Part shown: positions 1 through 9,085 of the stretch, piece by piece
Position numbering within the stretch: the stretch's first letter is position 1
Layout of the letters: every line of letters begins with the position of its first letter
NCBI GenBank assembly: GCA_963837165.1
Contig: CAWIMD010000009.1
Location: forward strand, 1 to 64,000
DNA from: JAENWD01 sp963837165
GTDB taxonomy: Bacteria; Acidobacteriota; Vicinamibacteria; Vicinamibacterales; JAENWD01
Direction of reading: 5' to 3'
Length of the DNA: 64,000 nt
Position numbers and translations under genes: made by a program
Notes under the pieces: generated by a model
Seen by the model: the letters and a program-made list of their open reading frames with translations, nothing else
Databases searched by the model: none
What the model was told of the DNA's origin: nothing

Positions 1-55
1 ACCTGCGACCCCCGGCTTAGAAGGCCGATGCTCTATCCAACTGAGCTACGGGCGC
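1..55 (-). tRNA. tRNA-Arg (anticodon TCT), 3' part cut by window edge
   Basis: On the minus strand the acceptor 5' strand GCGCCCG lies at 55-49. It is followed by a D-arm with paired GCTC and GAGC and a loop containing AGTTGGATA. A five-base anticodon stem then closes the loop CTTCTAA, so the anticodon is TCT (19-21, complement) and the tRNA reads AGA. The variable loop and the start of the T-arm (GGTCGCAGGT) run off the window edge, so the 3' acceptor strand is not visible. Confidence 0.9.
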
Positions 56-145
56 GTGGACCCAGTCTAGCAGCCAGATGTCGATTCTGGCCCCTCCCGT
101 TCGTATGGAAGGTGGACGCATCGCGTTCCGAGGAGGGAAGGTCCA

Positions 146-1000
146 ATGATCGAGGCTCGCACGTTGCTGACCGGACTCGTGATCGGCGAATCCGCGCGCT
201 GGCATGACGGCCGGCTCTGGTTCGCCCACTGGGGGACCGGCGAAATCCTCGCCGTCACGACGGACGGCAAGCGGGAGGTCGTCGGACACGGACCGCCGGG
301 ACTCGGCTGGTCCATCGACTGGCTCCCCGACGGCCGGCTGCTCGTCACCGGACAGGGACTCACGCGCCGGGAGCCGGACGGCCCGATGGTCCCTCACGCC
401 GACCTGAGCGGGCTGGCAAAGGGCTGGAACGAGATCGTCGTGGACGGCCGCGGCAACGTTTACGTCAACGGCGGCTGCGAGTTCCACCCGGAGACCGGCA
501 TGGCGCCTGGACTCATCGCCATGGTCACGCCGGACGGTGCCGTGCGCAAGGTGGCGGAGAACATTGCCTTCCCCAACGGCATGGTGGTGACGCCCGACAA
601 CTCGACGCTCGTCATTGCCGAGTCGTTCGCCCGCTGCCTGACCGCCTTCGACATTGCGGCCGATGGCAGCCTCTCGAACCGTCGAGTCTGGGCCAACCGC
701 ACCGGCGACGGTATCTGCATGGACGCCGACGGCGCGATCTGGTGCTCGGCGATGACGAACAAGGACGCCAGCGTCGTTCGCATCGGCGAAGGTGGGGTGG
801 AACTGGATCGAGTTCCAGTGGACCTGCCTTGCTTCTCCTGCATGCTCGGCGGAGACGACGGCCGCACGCTCTTCATGCTCGTCGCCGACTGGCGCATGGG
901 GGAAGGGTTCGAAGACAACATCCGGCGCCTGACCACCGGGCCGCGGACGGGCAAGCTCCTGACCGCCCCGGCGCCGGCCCCACGCGCCGGCTGGCCCTGA
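146..1000 (+). CDS. SMP-30/gluconolactonase-like beta-propeller protein
   Basis: 284 aa, a usual length for the SMP-30/gluconolactonase/LRE family. These cytoplasmic six-bladed propellers hydrolyse sugar lactones or related esters using one divalent metal. Family signatures are visible in order: GESARWHDGRLWF near residues 17-29 (the Glu is the usual first metal ligand), PNGMVVTPDN near 152-161 (Asn ligand), and GDGICMDADGAIW near 187-199 (Asp ligand). There is no signal peptide. The ATG is preceded by GGAGGG at 132-137, which supports this start. The gene stands alone between the divergent tRNA-Arg and a convergent secreted-protein gene, so the substrate cannot be inferred from context. Confidence 0.85.
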   Translation: MIEARTLLTGLVIGESARWHDGRLWFAHWGTGEILAVTTDGKREVVGHGPPGLGWSIDWLPDGRLLVTGQGLTRREPDGPMVPHADLSGLAKGWNEIVVDGRGNVYVNGGCEFHPETGMAPGLIAMVTPDGAVRKVAENIAFPNGMVVTPDNSTLVIAESFARCLTAFDIAADGSLSNRRVWANRTGDGICMDADGAIWCSAMTNKDASVVRIGEGGVELDRVPVDLPCFSCMLGGDDGRTLFMLVADWRMGEGFEDNIRRLTTGPRTGKLLTAPAPAPRAGWP

Positions 1001-1081
1001 ACGGCCCGCCGTACACACATCGCGGCCGGGAATGACCCCGACCGCGACGTGCGTTACGATGTTGCCCCGAAAACGATCTCG

Positions 1082-1489
1082 CTAGTACGACGACGCCTTC
1101 GGCTTCTGCACCTTGATCTTCGTTGCCGTCATGTTGTCGCCCGAACCCGTGAACTCCACGGTCACCTTCGACCCGGTCGCCGTCGCCAGGCCGGCCGCTT
1201 CGCGCGCGGCGCCCGAGATGTCGGTCGTGTCGGTGTAGGTGAACTTCTGTTCCTTCCCGTCGTCGGTCTTCACGGTGAGCGTCTTCGTCGTCGGATCCAC
1301 GCTCAGCAGCTCTCCCTGTACCTTCTGGGACTGCTCGCTCGGCATCGCCTGGGCCTGCGGCTCGGGAGCCGGCGGCTGCGCCTGCTGCTCGGGTGGCGTG
1401 GCGGGCTGGGGCGGATTCTGCGCGCTGGCCATCGGGGCGAGCCCGAACGCCAGCACCAAAGCGGCAAAAGCAATCTGCGCTCGACGCAT
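1082..1489 (-). CDS. secreted proline/glutamine-rich small protein
   Basis: 135 aa. An N-terminal Sec signal peptide (about residues 1-23, ending APMASAQ) precedes a Pro/Gln/Ala-rich linker (about 24-53). A C-terminal 80-residue segment follows with alternating hydrophobic residues (VQGELLSVDPTTKTLTVKTDDG) typical of a small beta-barrel such as DUF5666-like folds. The minus-strand ribosome site GGAGGA lies nine bases before the ATG. It is probably periplasmic. No catalytic residues and no cysteine pair are visible, so I assign no function. Confidence 0.7.
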   Translation of the reverse strand: MRRAQIAFAALVLAFGLAPMASAQNPPQPATPPEQQAQPPAPEPQAQAMPSEQSQKVQGELLSVDPTTKTLTVKTDDGKEQKFTYTDTTDISGAAREAAGLATATGSKVTVEFTGSGDNMTATKIKVQKPKASSY

Positions 1490-1802
1490 GGTGTGTGTCC
1501 TCCGAAAATGCTGGGCGACAACGTCGTCCGCAAGGCTCGCGCCAACTGCGGATCGGGCGAAATGCGCGGTGACTCCGCGCGTTTCCGCGCGGTGCGCTTC
1601 TCACCGGCTGCGTCGCATCTCCCCGGTGTGTAACCATTGCTCTGTCATTTTTGCCGTCATCACTCTTGAAATCTGATAAGCTCGGCAACGGGTCGTTCGT
1701 CCGACCTCTCATACCAATTTCGAGCGCGCGCTCATCTATTGGAAGGGAGCAGTACGGCCGACACATGTACAAAGCTCAACCGTTCCTCAACAGCACGTCA
1801 CC
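1490..1802. other. divergent intergenic region
   Basis: 313 bp between the divergent starts of the secreted proline-rich protein and the HELGH protein. It must hold promoters for both. I see the ribosome site of the left gene at its left end, and a relatively AT-rich patch at about 1640-1680 (TCTTGAAATCTGATAAG). No confident -35/-10 pair, repeat or RNA gene is visible. Confidence 0.5.
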
Positions 1803-2375
1803 ATGCACACTCGCGTTGTTGCTCCCCACGTGCCCGCCCTTGTCAACACTGTTCGCCGCCGCGCCACGACCGCCCTGGCCCTGATGGCCTGCCTCGCCGT
1901 GCCCGGGTGGGCGGCCGCCGCCGGCCCGGCATCGCCGCCGGAGAACACCGGCATCGAGCTCCGCGTCAACCGGATCCAGGCCGTCGTGAACGATCTCCGC
2001 GGACGACTGGCGCTCGGCCCCGAGGTCACGACCTCCATCGTGGACGACAACCCCCTGATGGTCTCGGTCGAGGCGCCGCCCGACCGGCAGGGCGCCTACC
2101 AGCTCTCGTTCGAGGGCCGCTTCCTCGACGGGCTCTCCGACACGGAGCTGCGCGCGGTCGTCGCTCACGAGCTCGGCCACGTCTGGATCTTCACGCACCA
2201 CCCCTACCTGCAGACCGAGGAGCTCGCCAACCGCATCGCACTGCGCGTGGTCAGCCGCGAAAACCTGGACGAGGTCTACGCCAAGGTGTGGGCCCACGGC
2301 GGCGTGCGGGGCACGATCGCGAGGTTCCCGGGGGATCGCCCGCCGCCGGTGATCAGGACGTCGGCCGCGCAGTAG
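1803..2375 (+). CDS. small secreted zinc-peptidase-like protein (HELGH)
   Basis: 190 aa. A hydrophobic stretch near residues 22-40 (ATTALALMACLAVPGWAAAAG) looks like a signal peptide behind an Arg-rich N-region. The core carries a zincin motif AVVAHELGHVWIF at about 119-131, followed by TEELANRIAL, where the Glu could be the third zinc ligand as in M48-type gluzincins, although the usual Asp is Asn here. The protein is much shorter than full M48 enzymes. No good ribosome site precedes the ATG, so the true start may be slightly different. Its 3' end overlaps the convergent dehydratase-activase gene by 23 bp. Proteolytic activity is inferred only from the motif. Confidence 0.6.
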   Translation: MHTRVVAPHVPALVNTVRRRATTALALMACLAVPGWAAAAGPASPPENTGIELRVNRIQAVVNDLRGRLALGPEVTTSIVDDNPLMVSVEAPPDRQGAYQLSFEGRFLDGLSDTELRAVVAHELGHVWIFTHHPYLQTEELANRIALRVVSRENLDEVYAKVWAHGGVRGTIARFPGDRPPPVIRTSAAQ

Positions 2376-3579
2376 CCGCCGCCGGCTCGAGCGACGTGAG
2401 CAGCGGGCATCCCGGCGCCGCTCCGGCGAGCTTCCGCTCGATGATCCCTGCCGAGCGTGTCGCGAGGTAGTGCACGATCGTTTCCACGCGAATCCTGACG
2501 CTCCCCCCCGGCCTGGTCGCATCCAGGTCCCCGAACGTGAAGAACAGCGTCCCGGTCGCTTCTACGATCTTCCGGGCCGGCGTGAACGTGGGCTGGTCCA
2601 TCCCGCACTCGTAGCTCGAGAACCGGATCACGCACGTGATCCAGGGACAGCGCGTGGCCACCTTCGCGCCCCAGAGGATCTCGTTCGTGTTGCTGCTGCA
2701 CGACGACGACCAGACATCGGAGATGTCGAGGGGACTCGTCACCCGCCCGGCGCGCAGGTCCTCCTCGAACAGCCACCCGAGGAGGTCGTCGTCCACGGGC
2801 AGGTACTGGAGCCACAGGATCGGGTAGCCGTGCGCCTGCAGATCGGCCTCGATCTCGTGGCCGATGCCCGGATCCATGTGATACGGACGGCCGAGCACGA
2901 GAATGCACGGGCGGTCTTCCCTGGCGCACCACTCCAGGATCTCGCGGCTCCGGCGCCGGGCCCTGGCCGTGAACGCGTCCAGGGCGTCGTAGCCGGCCCG
3001 CGCCGCCCGCAGGGCCTCGCCGCGCTCCAGGTCGAACACGTCCCGCAGCGCCTCGTACAACTGCTCGGGCGCCTCCTCGCGGTCGCCGAGCGAGACGAAC
3101 GGCGACGCATACGCGATGCCCTGCTCGGCGAAGACGTCGCGCTCCTTCACGAAGCCCGCCTTGATGTTCTCGGGCCCGGCCATCACGCGCGTGCAGCTGA
3201 GGGTGTCCTGCACGTAGCCCCCGAGCGGGGAGGGCAGCGTGTGGATCATGGGGCTGAGCAGGACGTCGATCTTCGTCCGGAGGCCGAACACCAGCTCCCC
3301 GTAGTGCCCGCTCATGCACTTCACGGGATAGCAGCAGTCCACCGTGCCGCGGCCCTTCGCGAACTGCCGGCCCTGCTCCTCCGACGTGTCGGAGCTGAAC
3401 ACGATGTTCTCGGGCGACAGGCCCAGCGCACGCAGGTAGCCCACCCAGAACTGGTGAGTGCTCCAGACGTTGAGGACCTTCGGGATCCCGACCCGCAGCC
3501 GGGACCGGTCCCTAGGCGGGCGCGCCGTTGCGGCGGAAGCCTTCCCGGCGAACCAGGTCGGCCACGTTGGGAAACGCAT
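2353..3579 (-). CDS. DUF2229-type C-terminal part of CoA-dehydratase activase
   Basis: 408 aa as drawn. From residue about 29 (RVGIPKVLNVWSTHQFW) it matches the DUF2229 domain. In many anaerobes that domain is fused behind two BadF/HgdC ATPase domains of 2-hydroxyacyl-CoA dehydratase activators. Conserved cysteines (TVDCCYPVKCMSGH, YECGMD) fit an Fe-S role. The first 28 residues merely read the end of the upstream BadF gene in another frame: the ATG overlaps that gene by 68 bases and has only a weak ribosome site. Two readings are possible, a translationally coupled separate subunit or the rest of one fused polypeptide split by an indel near 3512. I favour the latter slightly. Confidence 0.7.
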   Translation of the reverse strand: MRFPTWPTWFAGKASAATARPPRDRSRLRVGIPKVLNVWSTHQFWVGYLRALGLSPENIVFSSDTSEEQGRQFAKGRGTVDCCYPVKCMSGHYGELVFGLRTKIDVLLSPMIHTLPSPLGGYVQDTLSCTRVMAGPENIKAGFVKERDVFAEQGIAYASPFVSLGDREEAPEQLYEALRDVFDLERGEALRAARAGYDALDAFTARARRRSREILEWCAREDRPCILVLGRPYHMDPGIGHEIEADLQAHGYPILWLQYLPVDDDLLGWLFEEDLRAGRVTSPLDISDVWSSSCSSNTNEILWGAKVATRCPWITCVIRFSSYECGMDQPTFTPARKIVEATGTLFFTFGDLDATRPGGSVRIRVETIVHYLATRSAGIIERKLAGAAPGCPLLTSLEPAAATARPTS

Positions 3580-5776
3580 CCTTGGTCTTCGCGATGCCGG
3601 CCTTGATGGCCTTCATCTCGTTCACGTCCTCGACGAGCCCCTTCGGGCAGGAGTTGTTGACGATCACCCGCTCCCGGCCGGGCGGGAGCGGCACCTTGCT
3701 CCACGCCCGGCCCGTGCCGCCCGCCAGCGCCACGTCGATGAACGTGCGCTGGCAGCTCACCGGGCACCACGTGCACGTCGTCTCGGCCGACGTGGTGGCC
3801 GAGTACGACAGGGCCTCGATGCTGTCGAAGCCGCGGAAGCGGCTCCGGCCGCCGCGCTCCCGCCAGTCGAGCGACACCAGCGCCGCCCCAATCGCGCCGG
3901 CCTCGCCCGAGTGCGGATGCACGACGACCTCCGCGTCGGGCACGCGCGACCGGATGAAGTCCACCTGCGTCTTCACCACGGCGAGGTTCCTGTGCGTCCC
4001 GCCCTGCAGGATGTACTTCCGGCCCACCGCGCGCAGGTTGTTCAGCCCGCCGGCATACAGCCACACGTTGAGCGGGAGGATGGCGCAGAGGCCCGCGAGG
4101 ATCTCCGACGCCTGCCAGCCCTTGCGCTGCTGGTTGACGATGTCGCTCTGGAGGAAGACGCCGCAGCCCATCGAGAGCTGCGGGATGGCGCGCGCCTCGA
4201 AGGCCTGCTCGGCCATCTCCTGCATGGGAATGCCGAACCGTTCCGCCACGCCCTGCAGGAAGGCGCCGTTGCCCGAGGAGCACTGCGAGTTCAGGCGGAA
4301 GTCGGTCACCGTGCCGCCGTTCAGGATCATGATCTTCACGTCCACGCCGCCGACGTCGCAGATGCAGTCGGCGTCGGGGAAGAAGTGGAGCCCGGCGGCG
4401 GCATGGGCAATCGTCTCCACGACGGGGCAGTCCACGCCGAGGATCTCGGTCAGGAGGTCCTTGCCGTAGCCGGTGACGCCCAGGGCGGCCACGCGCCGCC
4501 CGCTCATCGCCTCCCGGATCTGCCGGAACAGGGCCTTCGCATCGTCGATCGGGTTGCCGTGGCTCAGCGCGTAGCAGGAGAAGAGGATCTCCTTCGCGGG
4601 TGACAGGCAGACGGCCTTGGCCGTGGTCGAGCCGAAATCGCAGCCGACGATTGCGTCGCCGCCCGGTGCCGGTGCGTCCACCGCCTGGCGAGGCTTCCCG
4701 GCTGCTCGCGACGTGCCGTACGCGGCCCTGAACGATGCCAGGTCGTCGGGCGTGTCCCACAGGCCCGCACGGCCCTGCTTCCGCTTCTCCTCGTGCTGGC
4801 CTTCCTCGATCCACCAGCGGAGCCGATCCGCGCCGGCATAGGCGCCGGTGCCCGCGGGCTCGCGCAGGGCGGTCTCGACGCAGCCGCGCGCCGCGTAGTA
4901 GAGGGCATCGTCGGGCACGCGGATCGCGTCCTCGACCGCGGCGCCGCGTGGGAGCTCCACGCCGCGCTCGGACCAGATTTTCGCCAGGTGATGGCGCCAC
5001 GCCTCCTGCAGCCCCTGGAAGAAGAGGTTCGGCCCGCCCAGCAGCAGGATGTCGGGCAGCGGCGTGTTGCCGCGAGTCAAGGTCGCCAGGTTCTGGTAGA
5101 CGACGGCCTCGAAGAGGGAGGCGATGATTTCCTCGACGCCGACGCCGGCCTTCAGGAGCGTGTTCGCGTCGGATTCGGCGAAGATGCCGCACTTGCTGCT
5201 GATCTTGTGGAGCCGGTGGCCCTCGTAGCGCATGCGCGCGAGCTGCTCGGGCGCGATCTGGAGCTTCCGCGCGGTCTTCTCGATGAACGTGCCGGTGCCG
5301 CCGGAACAGGCGCTCTGCATCAGCACCTGCTTGCTCCTGGAATCGGCGTTCCCGCTGAAGAAGATCGTCTTCATATCCTCGCCGCCGATCTCGCTCACGA
5401 AGCGCACCTCGGGGTGCAGCCTCTCGACCGCGGCGGCGACGGCAACGACCTCCTGGACAATCCGGCCGCCGACGAGCGGGGCGATGCCGCCCGCGCCGGA
5501 CCCGGTGAAGCACACGCAGTCGCGTTCGGGCGACAGGCCGTGTTCCTGTTCGAGGTGCTCGAGGAACTCGAGGACCTTGGCGGCCTGCTTCGTGTGGTGG
5601 CGCTCGTAGGACTGGCGGAGCACGGCGCCCGAGGGGTCGGCGAGCACGTACTTGCAGGTCGTGCTGCCGACGTCGATCCCGCAGATGCGCCAGTCGCCTC
5701 GCCGCGCGAGCGTCGTCGCGGGCGACGCTGGCTGCGGCCGCCGGGGCGACAGGACGTACAGGTCGTGGGTGGCCAT
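3512..5776 (-). CDS. 2-hydroxyacyl-CoA dehydratase activase with two BadF/BcrA ATPase domains
   Basis: 754 aa with two ASKHA-fold BadF/BadG/BcrA/BcrD domains. The first (about 28-290) shows GIDVGSTTCKYVLAD, SACSGGTGTFIEKTA and SSKCGIFAESD. The second (about 375-640) shows VGCDFGSTTAKAVCL, CDVGGVDVKIMIL and SQCSSGNGAFLQG. In HgdC-type activators the cysteines of these motifs bridge a [4Fe-4S] cluster between subunits, and ATP hydrolysis drives low-potential electron transfer to the dehydratase. A C-terminal CTWCPVSC motif adds further cysteines. The gene begins 30 nt after the HgdB-like gene stops and is followed by the DUF2229 frame, so the three form one operon. The substrate is unknown. Confidence 0.85.
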   Translation of the reverse strand: MATHDLYVLSPRRPQPASPATTLARRGDWRICGIDVGSTTCKYVLADPSGAVLRQSYERHHTKQAAKVLEFLEHLEQEHGLSPERDCVCFTGSGAGGIAPLVGGRIVQEVVAVAAAVERLHPEVRFVSEIGGEDMKTIFFSGNADSRSKQVLMQSACSGGTGTFIEKTARKLQIAPEQLARMRYEGHRLHKISSKCGIFAESDANTLLKAGVGVEEIIASLFEAVVYQNLATLTRGNTPLPDILLLGGPNLFFQGLQEAWRHHLAKIWSERGVELPRGAAVEDAIRVPDDALYYAARGCVETALREPAGTGAYAGADRLRWWIEEGQHEEKRKQGRAGLWDTPDDLASFRAAYGTSRAAGKPRQAVDAPAPGGDAIVGCDFGSTTAKAVCLSPAKEILFSCYALSHGNPIDDAKALFRQIREAMSGRRVAALGVTGYGKDLLTEILGVDCPVVETIAHAAAGLHFFPDADCICDVGGVDVKIMILNGGTVTDFRLNSQCSSGNGAFLQGVAERFGIPMQEMAEQAFEARAIPQLSMGCGVFLQSDIVNQQRKGWQASEILAGLCAILPLNVWLYAGGLNNLRAVGRKYILQGGTHRNLAVVKTQVDFIRSRVPDAEVVVHPHSGEAGAIGAALVSLDWRERGGRSRFRGFDSIEALSYSATTSAETTCTWCPVSCQRTFIDVALAGGTGRAWSKVPLPPGRERVIVNNSCPKGLVEDVNEMKAIKAGIAKTKDAFPNVADLVRREGFRRNGAPA

Positions 5777-5806
5777 GTGAGCGGGCTCGGCTGATGGACG
5801 CGCCCG

Positions 5807-7340
5807 CTATGCGGCGCGCCGGATGCGCCCGGTGGCGGCGAGGTGGGCGACGTAGTTCGCGGCGGTGCCCGCGTAGCCGAGGTGCGGCACGCGATAGGTC
5901 GCGCGCCGCAGCTCCGGGTGGCGCGATTCGTACGCGCGGATGGCCTCCACGCGTGAGCCCGGTCGTTCGGAGCACCTCGTCGAAGTCGCGCCGGGCCCGC
6001 CGCTTCGCCTCGGTCAGGATCATCTGGCAGCGGGAGAGCGCGTGAACTTCGGCATCGCCCTTGATCTCGATGGGCGCGTACAGCAGGTCGGGGTATCGCC
6101 CGAGCACGTTCGCCATCGCGCCCACCGACATCGTGTTCGGCATGCACGAGTACGGCGAGAGCTCGCAGATCATGTGCGCCTTGCGATGGTGGTAGGCGTA
6201 CAGCGCCTTGCCGATGAGGAGGTGGCCCTCGCCGCCGCGCAGCTGGTAGTGATAGAAGGGGTCGGCGAGCGCCTTGAGCTCGACCTGGTCGGGCAGTTCC
6301 GCCGGCAGCTCGCCGAGCGCGCGCCGCAGCCGATCGTAGGTGATCCGGTACGCGCGCTCGAGGCCGTAGTGGATGGCGCGCCTGACGCGGAATCCGCGCT
6401 CGGCTGCCTGCTGCCTGGTCGGCTTGCGCATGGCCGGGTGCAGCAGGTAGTGGAGCCAGGCCGCCACCGGCGGCGGGACGGTCTCGGCACCCTCCTGTTC
6501 CAGCCAGCGCTTGATGTCGTGGTTGCCGTCGCCCTCGTGCGTCTGCAGCCAGAACTCGCCGGTGATCTTCACCCGGGGCTTCACGCGCAGCCGATCGACT
6601 TCGATCGCGCTCCAGCGCTTCCGCACCTCGCGCAGCGCCCTGGTGAAGTAGCCCGTGAGCAGGTGCCAGCCGAGCGTGGTCCACTTGCCCGACGTGACGG
6701 GGCGATCGCGGAAGACGCCGTACAGGTACTCGATCGAGTCGCGGAGCACCAGGTCGGTCTGGCCTGGCGCGACCTCGTAGGGGCGGGTGAGGTACTCGAG
6801 GTCGGTGAGCACGTCCGCGCAGAGGATCGCCCAGACGAGGCCGGTGGTGAGCGGCATGTCGATCTCGAGCCCGCCACCGTTGACCGCTCCCTGATCGAGC
6901 TGGTCCTGCGCGAGCAGGAACAGCCGGAAATCCCGGAGGCCGATCGCGTCGAGCGCCATCTCGTACGACTCGTGGTACTGGCCGAAGCGGCAGGGGCCGC
7001 ACGATCCCGCGGTGAGGAAGACGAACTTCTTCCTGACCTCCTCGGCGCCGCGCGCAGCGACTTCGGCCTGCAGGAAGTTCACGAGGTTGCCGGTGGTGAA
7101 CGTGGTGGGGCAGCACGCGCCGACGTCGATCAGTGCCTTGCCGGCATCCAGATCGGCCCGCGAGACGTTCGGCAGCGGCTGCGCGTTGTAGCGCAGGTTC
7201 TGCATCGCGCCCTGCACCAGCCGCTCGTGCTTCCACGTCAGCCCGCCGAACAGGATCGTCACGTCCTGCCGCTCGTCCGGCGTGAACGGCCGTGCTTTGT
7301 ACGCCTGGTAGTGCGTGACCGGTGCGCCCGCTGTTGCCAT
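5807..7340 (-). CDS. HgdB/FldC-like dehydratase component, frameshifted near its 3' end
   Basis: About 510 aa if one base is skipped. From ATG 7340 the frame runs as a 2-hydroxyglutaryl-CoA dehydratase D-component-like protein with cysteine motifs GACCPTTFTTGN, AGSCGPCRFGQYHESY and CELSPYSCMPNTMS, which likely bind an Fe-S cluster. At about 5961 the frame breaks after FDEVLRTTG. One frame over it continues as SRVEAIRAYESRHPELRRA and ends naturally with GRIRRAA at a TAG at 5807-5809, just before the activase start. I therefore treat the long unbroken frame running on through 3.3 kb as an artefact. This is either a sequencing indel or a recent mutation. The gene is first in the operon. Confidence 0.75.
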
Positions 7341-7440
7341 ACGTCACCGCGCGAGGGGAGCCGGTTGAGTGGCCAATCCTACCGCAGTTGCGGCAGAGAC
7401 GATCTGGCCGCAGGATTGCAGTTGTCAGGGTGAGCGCGAC

Positions 7441-8955
7441 ATGCCTATTCAATCGCCTTCGTGCCGTTTTCGATTTCTGAACGTCCTGTCCATTTGCGGC
7501 GTGGTGCTCGCCGGCTGCGGACCGCACCTGCCTCCCACGACGGTCCCACCGGCGCCGTCGCCCGAGCTCGACGGGTTCCGTCAGGCGATCGTCCAGTACG
7601 TCCAGCAGACTCAGCCGTATCGGAAGCAGGCAGCTCAGCAGGGAGCGCCGGAGCCTGCCGCGGCCGTTCGCGCGCGGCAGCAGGCGCTGGCCGAGGCGCT
7701 CAGGACGAAGGTGCGTCCGGGAGCCACCCAGGGGCAGATCTTCGACGCGAAGGCGAGCGGCTACATCAAGGACAGGATTGCCGCGCTCTACAGCAGCCCG
7801 CGCCACGATCTGCTGATGGACTCGCTGCTGGAGCAGCTCGAGGGCGAGCCCACCCCAGACGGCCACATCGCCATTGGCGAGGTGATCGCCGTGCCCGCCG
7901 CGCCGCCGCTGCTGAACGAGGTGCTGCCGGAGCTGCCGGCGCAGCTCCAGTACGACTTCAGCGGCAAGTCGCTGATCCTTCGCGACGTGGACGCGGCGGT
8001 CGTCGTGGACTACGTGCCCGACGCCCTGCCGGAAACGCCCACACCCTCACCGGCGCCGCCGGCCACGGCTCCCTCGCCGACCGGCGCGAGCTTCCTCGCG
8101 CTGCCCGAGCAGCGGGGCGGCACGACCTTCGCGCTGATTGGCGACAGCGGGTCCGGCGACGAGGCCCAGCACGCCGTGGCCGCCGCGATGCTCCAGTACT
8201 TCACCGCGGCGCGCCATTTCAGTTTCGTGCTCATGCTGGGCGACAACCTGTACCACGACGACTACCAGGCCGAGTTCCTCGAGCCGTACAAGCCGCTCCT
8301 CGACCGTGGGGTGAAGTTCTACGCGGCGCTCGGGAACCACGACAGCGACCTGGAGGTCCACTTCCAGCCGTTCAACATGCAGGACCGCGACTACTACTCG
8401 TTCGACCAGGGCAACGCGCGGTTCGCCGTCCTCAACAGCAACAACCCGGGCGACCCTGCGCAGATCGCCTGGCTGAACGGCGTGTTCACCGACGCCGGAA
8501 CCAAGTGGCGGATTGCCTTCTTCCACCATCCGTTGTACTCGTCCGGGCCGCACTCCTCCGAGAGTGCAGGGGTGATCCGGCCCGCGCTCGAGCCGGCCCT
8601 CCTGCGCAACAAGGTGATCGTGGTCTTCGGCGGGCACGAGCATCTCTACGAGCGCGTGGCGCCGCAACACGGCATCCGCTACTTCGTCTCGGGCGGTGGG
8701 GGACGGTACCTCTACGACGCCAAGAAGAACCCCTTCGACGAGGTGGCGCTCTCGGCCCACCACTTCATGGTGGCGGAGATCGCCGGCGACGCCATGTACT
8801 TCGAGGCCCTCGAGCCCGACGGCACCCTGATCGACTGCGGCATCGAATGGCGAACCAACGCGGCCCGCGAGAAGGGACCCAATCAGGCCGGAGAAGAGTG
8901 GCTCACCACCTGCGAGGCGCAGCGCAGCCCGGCCGGGCGCAGGCCGACCACCTGA
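7441..8955 (+). CDS. calcineurin-like metallophosphoesterase lipoprotein
   Basis: 504 aa from ATG 7441. An in-frame start at 7369 would put 24 unlikely residues ahead of the signal. The N-terminus has a lipoprotein signal with lipobox VVLAGC, so it is probably anchored in a membrane facing the periplasm. Residues about 30-195 are Pro/Gln-rich, with no recognised domain. The second half is a purple-acid-phosphatase-like metallophosphoesterase with all five motifs: GDSGSGD, MLGDNLYHDDY, ALGNHDSD, FFHHPLYSSG and FGGHEHLYER. These supply the dinuclear metal ligands. The gene is divergent from the dehydratase operon with a 100-bp gap. The physiological phosphoester is unknown. Confidence 0.85.
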   Translation: MPIQSPSCRFRFLNVLSICGVVLAGCGPHLPPTTVPPAPSPELDGFRQAIVQYVQQTQPYRKQAAQQGAPEPAAAVRARQQALAEALRTKVRPGATQGQIFDAKASGYIKDRIAALYSSPRHDLLMDSLLEQLEGEPTPDGHIAIGEVIAVPAAPPLLNEVLPELPAQLQYDFSGKSLILRDVDAAVVVDYVPDALPETPTPSPAPPATAPSPTGASFLALPEQRGGTTFALIGDSGSGDEAQHAVAAAMLQYFTAARHFSFVLMLGDNLYHDDYQAEFLEPYKPLLDRGVKFYAALGNHDSDLEVHFQPFNMQDRDYYSFDQGNARFAVLNSNNPGDPAQIAWLNGVFTDAGTKWRIAFFHHPLYSSGPHSSESAGVIRPALEPALLRNKVIVVFGGHEHLYERVAPQHGIRYFVSGGGGRYLYDAKKNPFDEVALSAHHFMVAEIAGDAMYFEALEPDGTLIDCGIEWRTNAAREKGPNQAGEEWLTTCEAQRSPAGRRPTT

Positions 8956-9085
8956 GCCACAGCCGCAGAGACCGTGGCCTCCCGCTTGCACTGCCCAGGA
9001 TCGATCTCCCGCGCCGAGCGCATCCGGCTGGGGCGGCAGGCGCCCCTCGCCGCCGGCGCATGAGACCGGGAGAGAGGGGGTATCC

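Noticed and set aside
3321..7340. Single 1339-codon minus-strand frame across the dehydratase locus
   Set aside because: Beyond about 5961 the frame becomes Arg-rich noise, while the activase domains read correctly in another frame. The first gene ends at 5807 after a one-base shift.
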